Source of the DNA: Cyathus striatus
Lineage: Eukaryota; Basidiomycota; Agaricomycetes; Agaricales; Nidulariaceae
Direction of reading: 5' to 3'
Length of the DNA: 64,000 nt
NCBI GenBank assembly: GCA_025738555.1
Contig: JAOVFP010000002.1
Coordinates: 6,448,001-6,512,000 of the forward strand
Part shown: positions 57,430 to 64,000 of the stretch, in pieces
Layout of the letters: the number at the start of each line of letters is the position of its first letter
Numbering within the stretch: the first letter of the stretch is position 1
Translations under genes and position numbers: made by a program
The notes under the pieces: model-generated
Database searches by the model: none
Told to the model about the DNA's origin: nothing
Seen by the model: only the letters and a program-made list of their open reading frames with translations

Positions 57430-59080
57430 TATGAAGTTCCGACAGGGGAAAACCTGGCGAAGCGAAATTCGCTTCCCGCCGTAACTCCCAGTGGGCGAAA
57501 TTCGAATTATTTCACTTTTTTTTACATATCTTACATGACATAGCATGTTAGTCCTACATATTATATATTTGAAGCATTATGGTAAAGATAACCATATAAA
57601 AAGTGCTCTATAGAGCAGTTTTTCAGGTACCTTTTCGCCGCTTGCGCCCCATCAGACAGTTTCCCACGGTCATCGAGGATACAGCAATGGCTTGTCAAAC
57701 GCCCCTCCAAGTCCACACTCATTCTCTGTTGATTTCCCACCAACGCTTGATGCTTCAGCAATACAAAAAAATAACGTAGGAGTGCGCGTGATACAAATTC
57801 GGACAACCAATCGGCTGAGCGCTCAACAGCGTGCTATCGCGTTTTTAACATTGGTACTTCAATATCATCCCCTCTCTGGTCGATGTTGAAATCTCTACAC
57901 GTGAACAATCCTCCTTACTTGAATGGTTATGTGTTTATTTATTAGCATTTCTGCTGCTTCCCCCGCTCTGTTAGGCATATTTCACATTTATGTTGCTATT
58001 TGAACTGTAATATTAAAATATCCTACAATTCAGCGGTCCCGTTTCAATATTTTTTGCCCTCTTCTACGTTCTACTGCACTACATTAATTCAAAATTGTAC
58101 GCCAACCTTTCCCACACAAATTTCATTTAGAAATTCAACTCGAAGAAGATCTCTGAGTCTATAGCTGCATCGTTATCCCTTCATATTCGTCGCTGTATGT
58201 TTTATTATATCACACTAAAACCATAAAGCATAATGGTTTACTTCAATTATTTCTGCAGCTGTTTTCATAAATTTAACGCTAGATTAGAAAAGTGGTGATG
58301 TGAGTTACCAATTTTCTGCAAGGAAGAACTTGAAAATTGCTGGGGTTTGGTTGCATACGACATACCTCACTCTAAAAAAATCATTTCAGGTATTAAATAT
58401 ACGATGTTATTATAAAAAATTTAAAGTCTGAATAGTAGAAATAACGATGTCGAAAAGGGCCGGTTGATAAGATCTTCAAGTGCCAAGAACGAATTGGTGC
58501 GCTGTTAAGAGTGGGGGGGGCAGCAGAAATGCTAATAAATAAACACATAACCATTCAATTATAGAGAAAACATGTAAAAATATGTCAGGATGTAGTAAGG
58601 AGGATTCGCGTGTAGAGATTTCTACATCGATCAGGGAGGGATGATATTGAAGTACCAATGTTAAAAACACGATAGCATGCTGTTGAGCGCTCGGCCAATT
58701 GGATGTCCAAGTTCGCGTCACGCGCACTCCTACATTAGTCCTTTATATTGCTGAAACGTCGAGCGTTGGTGAGAAATAGACAGAAAATAAGTGTGGACTC
58801 GGAGGGGCGTTTGACAAGCCATTGCTGTATCCTCGATGACCGTGGGAAACTGTCTGATGGGGCGCAAGCGGCGAAAAGGTACCTGAAAAACTGCTCTATA
58901 GAGCACTTTTTATATGGTTATCTTTACCATAATGCTTCAAGTATATAATATGTAGGACTAACATGCTATGTCATGTGGGATATGTAGAAAAAAGTGAAAT
59001 AATTCGAATTTCGCCCACTGTGAGTTACGACGGGAAGCGAATTTCGCTTCGCCAGGTTTTTCCCCTATCGGAACTTCATA
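57430..59080. mobile_element. Long-TIR foldback element in a GH16 exon, 1,651 bp
   Basis: TATGAAGTTCCGACAGGGG at 57,430 is matched by CCCCTATCGGAACTTCATA ending at 59,080, and the inverted similarity continues for about 550 bp. It runs through CGAAGCGAAATTCGCTTC, GCTCTATAGAGCA, TCGAGGATACAGCAATGGC and GAGCGCTCAACAGC and on to TTATTAGCATTTCTGCTGC. Target duplication GTTGCC lies at 57,424-57,429 and 59,081-59,086. Excision with one copy restores the frame (SWGLP joined to SSAYAASSCN). The centre (about 57,980-58,490) is AT-rich unique DNA. No transposase is encoded. Confidence 0.85.
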
Positions 59081-59682
59081 GTTGCCTTCTTCCGCGTATG
59101 CTGCTTCTTCGTGTAATATTACGGAGATGTTCGAGCCTCAGCAGTTGGTTTTACTTACCACGCTCTGTGGTGTCTGGTTCGTATCATACCCCCCCTCCCC
59201 CTCTCTTCCTCGTAAATGCTAACAACTCAACAGGGCAGGCGTACCAAACATCTACGCGAACACATGCCACACGCCCACAGGAAACTGCGTACGTCCCTTC
59301 CCCACTGTCTCCCCCCCTTCTTTCTAACCTCGTTTGAGTACAGTTCTTAGACAACATTATAGGCCCCGGAAGCAACTACGACAACGCATACTGGGAAGTA
59401 CGATACATACGAACACACACCGTTGCCAATTCACCTACTTTTGGTTCCTTACCGGCTTCTTCGTCTTCTGCTGTGTCTTCGTCTGCTGGTGGTTCGTCGA
59501 TGTCGGGTGGAACATTACCTGCTTCAAGTTCGTCGATTCCGAGTTCGGCGTCGGCGTTGGCACCTGGGACGAGCGCGAGTCCGAGTCAGCCTGCGAGTGG
59601 GGCGGCTTCTAGGATGCATATTGGCTCGGGTGTGGTGTTGGGGTTGTTGTGTCTTTTTGTTTTTGCTTTTGCTTTGTTATGA

Positions 59683-60268
59683 TTGGTTGAACTTTACTAC
59701 TACGGTATATCAAGGAGGTTTTGGATGACATTTTGCTGTGTTTAACTTTTGTATGTACTGCTTATGTAGGACACGGACTTTTTGAAGATGTGGTTGTTGT
59801 ATTCTGGGTGTTTTATTCGTTACTCATGACAGATTTATGACGGTGCTTGTGTGTACTGTCTCTTGATCGAGTACTTAGTACGTATTGCCAATTGAGTTTA
59901 ACTTCTGTTCGGATTGTTCTCGTTATGTTCAGAGTTCTCGCAAAGTTCTCGAGTCTCGACCGGTTCTCGGCGGTTTCGTTACAACAACTTGCAGTTTAAT
60001 TTTGTTATCGTTGTGGTGATCGCGTGATATAAATATGTCATTGTGAAAATCGGAGCAGCGATTACTAAATAGTTTGACTTTCACAGCCTACGCTCCTTGA
60101 AAGCTTGATCTTTGCCATGAATGACCGTGAGCGAGAACGTACTGGACGTTAAAGACTAAATGCGCAAATCTCACGATTCACGCCATTCACTAAGTTTCGA
60201 CACAAATTTCTCGATGATGAACCAATTAACATTTAGACTCTAGAGCCTGAGCACTGTCCCGGATCCAA
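59683..60268. other. Intergenic region between convergent units
   Basis: CpG-normal, no supported gene. It separates the 3' end of the plus-strand GH16 pseudogene from the 3' end of the minus-strand GTPase-kinase gene, so both terminators should lie here. I see no distinct motif. Confidence 0.4.
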
Positions 60269-63200
60269 TCAATGCATTCTGGCATCTGATGGGTTAGTTA
60301 TTTCCATCAGTATCTTTTCCACGTCACCCATGAAGGCCGGTTCCGGTGCCTGCGTTTTCAGTTGCCTTCTAAACCACGAAGGGGAAAGGAATGAGTCAGG
60401 AATTATAGTCACAGACTGCCTTGTGTCATTGGGTATGTGAGGGATCAATCTCTTTATAAGTTGATCGATAGTAGGCCGCTTATCTGGCTTCTTCCTCCAA
60501 CAGTCCCGAAGGATATTCCAAAATGAGGTGTCAATGGTGTCGGAGACATTTGATGGGAGGGTAGGGGTTTTGTTAAGGTTGGTTACCATATGTATTACTC
60601 TTGCATCTACCTGGACATCGCTGTAGGGAACATTCCCTGTTATAATCTAAAACAAACAGTAATACATCAGTGTTAGCCATGTAAAGCAGAACTCAAGAGT
60701 ACTTCGTAACAAGTTGACGCATATGAATATATGTCACAGGGCATTGTGATTTCTTTGACTTCCTCAGTAAACAATTCAGGAGCCTGCCATCGAACTGTTC
60801 CGGTGTGACGAGGACTTGTCGTTGCAGATGTCAGCGCTGGTAATTTCTGTGGTAACAGAAGGTTGCTCAGACCGAAGTCTGCTAGACAGGCTCTACCAGC
60901 ATCATTCACAAGAACGTTGACCTTAGTAGTTGATGGTCAAATACCAATCTTATATCAATTATTTGGAAGAAAACATCTTACTCCTTTGATGTCGCCATGA
61001 ACAATCTTATTCATATGAAGATATTGAATTCCTTCAGCTATATCGAACATCTTTGGGACACAAACACAAATTAAAAGTTGAAAGTACCACGTAGAAAACT
61101 TATTATCACGTACCAGATGGTAATGGTTTATTTTCATCCCATACCGTCCGATATATTCCATAACGTTACCTTCTTTCATCCAGGGAGAAATAAAGCATGG
61201 TCGGTTGGACTTCTTTCGCAGTATGAATGCCCCATAAAAAGGTAGAATGTTGGGATGTGACAGTTGATTCCACAAAAAAACTTCCTGCAGAAAGGTCTGA
61301 GAGTCACGGTTAGGTATATAAATGTAATATTACACCCTTGGCATCATACCTTTGTAACCTTCGCGGGATCATCCTTTTGGTAGACCTTCAGAACCTTCAA
61401 ACAAACTGGTTGTTCATGAAATGTGCCTTCATATATTTCTCCAAAATGGCCGTTGTTCACAGGGTTCTCTGGAATACTGATATCCTCTTCGGTAAGGACG
61501 AAGCTCGGATACCGACTAGATCTTGTTGCAAGTCGGATCAAGACTTTCCGGAAGTATCCTTTGTCAATCGAAGGAATTAATGGGTGATGGAGAAACTGAA
61601 CGTTGTGTTTAAGGGATATGTTACAAAATTTTAAATATTGCACACATACCGTCTGAAGAATATCCAAGACCTTCTGAGCATCTTCACCTGTACACTTAGA
61701 AAGTTTTCGATAGCTAGGCTTCTGCTGTATGATATTTATGACCATCGCGTGAGCTCTGTGCAGCGGATCTGACGAAGGTAAAGGTGCATATGCCTTGAAA
61801 TGTGTATCGAATTTCAAAGCTACTAGCATGTATCAATAAACTATATCATGTAACAAAACATATTAACTCTACCTTCAGGTTGGAAAATGCTTCGTAAGTC
61901 TGTATTGGAATTCTTATTATCCGCCATTTGTGTGATACGAGCTTGAGCATTAGAAGTATTTTTAACAGGAGTCGCAGGTTTAAAGCGGAAGACATTTTTC
62001 GTGACCATTACTATCGATTTGCTCTGATACCAATGTATGTGAATTAGAATTCCTTATCACCCTATTATTGACGTACCTTAGAACGATCCATAACTTTGGA
62101 AGGTTTTGAAGATCGAAATGCGGTCTGGTGCAAAGTGGAGAATTTTATGTAAGTAAATGTGCCATATTTGCAATTGAAACCACAACGTACCAGAGGTTCA
62201 CGGCGGAAGAGATTTTTCGTGACCATTACTGTCGATTTGCTCTGATGCTAATATATGTCAATTAGAATTCCTTGTCACCCTATTATTGACGTACCTCAAA
62301 ACCATCCATAACTTTGGAAGGTTCTGAAGATCGAAATAGGGTCTGGTGCAAAGTGGAGAATTTCATGTGAGTAAATATGTCATATTTGTAACTGAAACTG
62401 CTATTATTGACGTACCGCAAAACGATTCATAGCTTTGGAAGGTTCTGAAGATCGAGATGGGGTCTGGTGCAAAACAGAGAATTTCATGTAAGTAAATGTG
62501 TCATATTTGCAACTGAAACCACAACGCACCAGACCAATCATGGCCTTTAACCTTTGCTGAGGGGTGGGGGGCTTGATAGCTTCGATGGCCGAAAATATTT
62601 TCTGGAGCTGTTCTTGAGTTGCTTCATCCTTTGATATCTTAACGAGTTGTTTAAGCATGAAGTAAAGCTCCTTCCCGACGTCTGTTTCCGATAATAATTT
62701 ATGTTGATCAACGAGCTCCTCTTGAATTTTCAAAACGTCGTAGTCCACATGATGCTTTTGAAGAAGGTTGTTGACAATCTGCCATGCTGATGCGTTTGTT
62801 CCTTCAAATTTGAAAACCTCGGATCCGCCGTCAATCATATCTTTCCAAAAGTTGTCCCTTAAAGCATGCACGCGACGGTCCCCTACGTCCCAGGGTATCA
62901 CAGACCATTTCGTCGTCGCTAAGACTACGGACGAAAGGGCTTGATCACCACACAACTTGCGAAATAGGTCAAGATTCTTCCTCGTCGCGCCAGTCATGCG
63001 AGTCTCCGCTATATTATGAAGATATATGACACCACCAAGCTTCATATCATTAACATACCTTCATCATAAGAAGTCAGAAGAACAATTAAGGGGGTATTGA
63101 AATAGTGATTTTCTACATACGAAGTAGCCAGCCACACTGATATCCGTCGAAGAATTTCCGCATCATCCTCATAATCGTTATCAAATCCGGGAGTGTCGAC

Positions 63201-63568
63201 GACAACTATCCGCTTATATGAATCGAAAGGGTGCGAACGAATTATGTGCTGCAAGTTAGATGTGCATGATTCGAGCTCACGACCGACCTTCATTACGTCT
63301 TCACCAAGCAAGGTATTGATAAACTGTTTAGAAGGGGGCAGTTAATACGTGACTAGTAACTAAAACCCACGGGTATTTCCATACTGACCGTGCTCTTCCC
63401 AACAACTGGAGGACCCATAACACTAATTCTTATTTTAATAACAGGAATATAGGTAATGTAGTACACGCACAGTATTACCACGTCGGTAGGTTTTCCATCC
63501 TTAACGAACACATCGCTTTTTCGTATAATGGCCTCTTTTTTTTTCCAGGTTCTTCTCTTCGTTGGCAT
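60269..63568 (-). CDS. GTPase domain fused to protein kinase domain, with duplicated mini-exons
   Basis: A minus-strand gene from ATG 63,568 (MPTKRRTWKKKEAII) to the stop at 60,269. The N-terminal GTPase has VMGPPVVGKST with an intron after it, then FINTLLGEDVMKVG, VVVDTPGFDND, YLHNIAETRM, RKNLDLFRKLCG and VVLATTKWSVIP. After IGL at about 62,530 come phase-0 mini-exons, then AGCAAATCG...CAACCTGAAG, spliced in frame (EVALKFD) to the next exon. The kinase follows: NNGHFGEIYEG and VCLKVLK, LSHPNILPFYG, IQYLHMNKIVHGDIKG (about 60,990), LADFGLSN (about 60,875), WQAPELF and LRDCWRKKPDKRPTID. All key catalytic residues are present. The GTPase may control kinase activity or location; this is inference. 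The joins are by eye. Two separate genes remain possible, but frame and splice sites favour a fusion. Confidence 0.75.
61985..62530 (-). repeat. Tandem exon-intron duplication in the GTPase-kinase gene
   Basis: Three 48-nt exons encode TPSRSSEPSKAMNRFA, TLFRSSEPSKVMDGFE and TAFRSSKPSKVMDRSK. They alternate with a 51-nt exon (SKSTVMVTKNLFRREPL) and a longer relative starting SKSIVMVTKNVFRF. Flanking introns are also near-identical (GTACGTCAATAATAG at the donors, TTTGCACCAG or ATCAG at the acceptors). All junctions are GT-AG and phase 0, so adding or skipping units keeps the frame. Confidence 0.8.
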
Positions 63569-64000
63569 AATTCAATATGAGACGGTAGACAGAAATGACG
63601 ATAAGAAGAGAAATTTACAGCACATTATCCCAGCTCCCAATTTCGCTTTAAGAATCGAGAACGACTCGTAGAGCATCGTGTATGATGTGAGGTTGCCGCG
63701 AGTTGATATTTAATCTCGATTAAAACAGCCTGTGGTCCGTGCGGCGCGGATCGCCACATATGGAATGGTACCTAACTTTAATGTTTACATACATAGTACC
63801 ATTTCATGACGTGCTTCCCACATCGACTCCAGACAGCCAATTGCAACGTCATCCCGATCAGACGGTATCCTGAATTCCAGGATTTACAGCAACATATCTG
63901 TTACTTATCTACCTGTATACGTGCAGCCACAAAAGGCCCAATGCAAGCTTAGCGCTTAACATCTAACAAAATCGTCGTATTCCTCGCCCCTGCTTCATTT
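63569..64000. other. Upstream region of the GTPase-kinase gene
   Basis: CpG-normal intergenic DNA, presumably containing the minus-strand promoter. TGGTACTATGTATG-type and ATGGTACC motifs form a small inverted repeat around 63,764-63,805. No gene is supported. Confidence 0.4.

Larger units (their letters stand above)
54151..59682 (+). pseudogene. GH16 endo-beta-glucanase-like protein, GPI-type, disrupted by three transposons
   Basis: Exons of a GH16 (laminarinase-like, cell-wall beta-glucan acting) gene remain in order on the plus strand. They read GNVTYLDRADATSKDLAF and SAGNAVIKVDNMT (54,195-54,310), VRITSQDA, LAVGSLVIINAVHIPFRCS, VWPSFWTLGSGGN, the catalytic GEIDLIE (about 56,046-56,066), HTDPGCTLNSS, NNSYGEMFAQAGGGVF, MMDTTSWGLP, SSCNITEMFEPQQLVLL and NYDNAYWEV. 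A Ser-rich tail and hydrophobic end VVLGLLCLFVFAFALL suggest a GPI anchor. Defects: a one-base shift near 54,405; TAG at 56,037-56,039 where relatives have Trp (NWPAGGEID); a transposon in an intron (54,476-55,934); and two transposons in an exon (56,376-57,359 and 57,430-59,080). The remaining codons are well preserved, so inactivation is probably recent. Confidence 0.88.

Overview
The window looks like nuclear DNA of an Agaricomycete (mushroom-forming basidiomycete). The evidence is short GT-AG introns of about 45-60 bp, a chromodomain Ty3/Gypsy element, hAT and pogo transposase remnants, P-loop GTPase and kinase genes of a lineage-expanded type, a basidiomycete-style GH16 glucanase, and a member of a hypothetical family carrying an SIGDVGVIT motif. 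I cannot name the species.

Layout. 1-715 is CpG-normal single-copy-looking DNA. 715-35,990 is a transposon island, strongly depleted in CpG by eye. It holds a solo Gypsy LTR (1,536-2,298), a hAT transposase remnant (about 4.9-6.95 kb), a TA-flanked MITE (8,799-9,254), two adjacent foldback elements built from short-motif arrays (about 9.37-11.07 and 11.18-12.54 kb), two broken copies of a CCHC-gag/protease retroelement (13.4-18.98 kb), and a complete but decayed Gypsy chromovirus-type element on the minus strand (20,497-28,027, with LTRs and a 5-bp target duplication). Minisatellites and unrecognised AT-rich DNA fill the rest. 36,000-37,499 and 48,986-50,486 are two nearly identical 1.5-kb elements in opposite orientation. 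Between them lie a gene-like part (37.6-40.7 kb: degenerate kinase plus GTPase) and a second CpG-poor transposon part (40.75-48.98 kb: a TIR element with an 8-bp duplication, another TIR element, a pogo transposase remnant). 50.5-64 kb is CpG-normal gene territory. It contains a hypothetical-family gene, a GH16 glucanase pseudogene carrying three transposon insertions, and a large minus-strand gene encoding a GTPase domain joined to a protein kinase domain.

Main discovery. The two 1.5-kb elements have exchanged target-site duplications. Copy A is flanked by GTGACAAGC and CCATTTGGA; copy B, read in the same orientation, is flanked by CCATTTGGA and GTGACAAGC. This is what is expected if each inserted with its own 9-bp duplication and recombination between the inverted copies then flipped the 11.5 kb between them. 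Undoing the flip joins gene territory to gene territory and transposon territory to transposon territory, and puts the kinase and GTPase genes on the same strand as the genes at 50.6-63.6 kb.

Second discovery. The minus-strand gene at 60.3-63.6 kb reads in frame from a GTPase domain through duplicated 48/51-nt phase-0 mini-exons into a kinase with intact catalytic motifs. The related pair at 37.6-40.7 kb has the reverse domain order, and its kinase carries HGN and DFS in place of HGD and DFG, so it is probably a pseudokinase.
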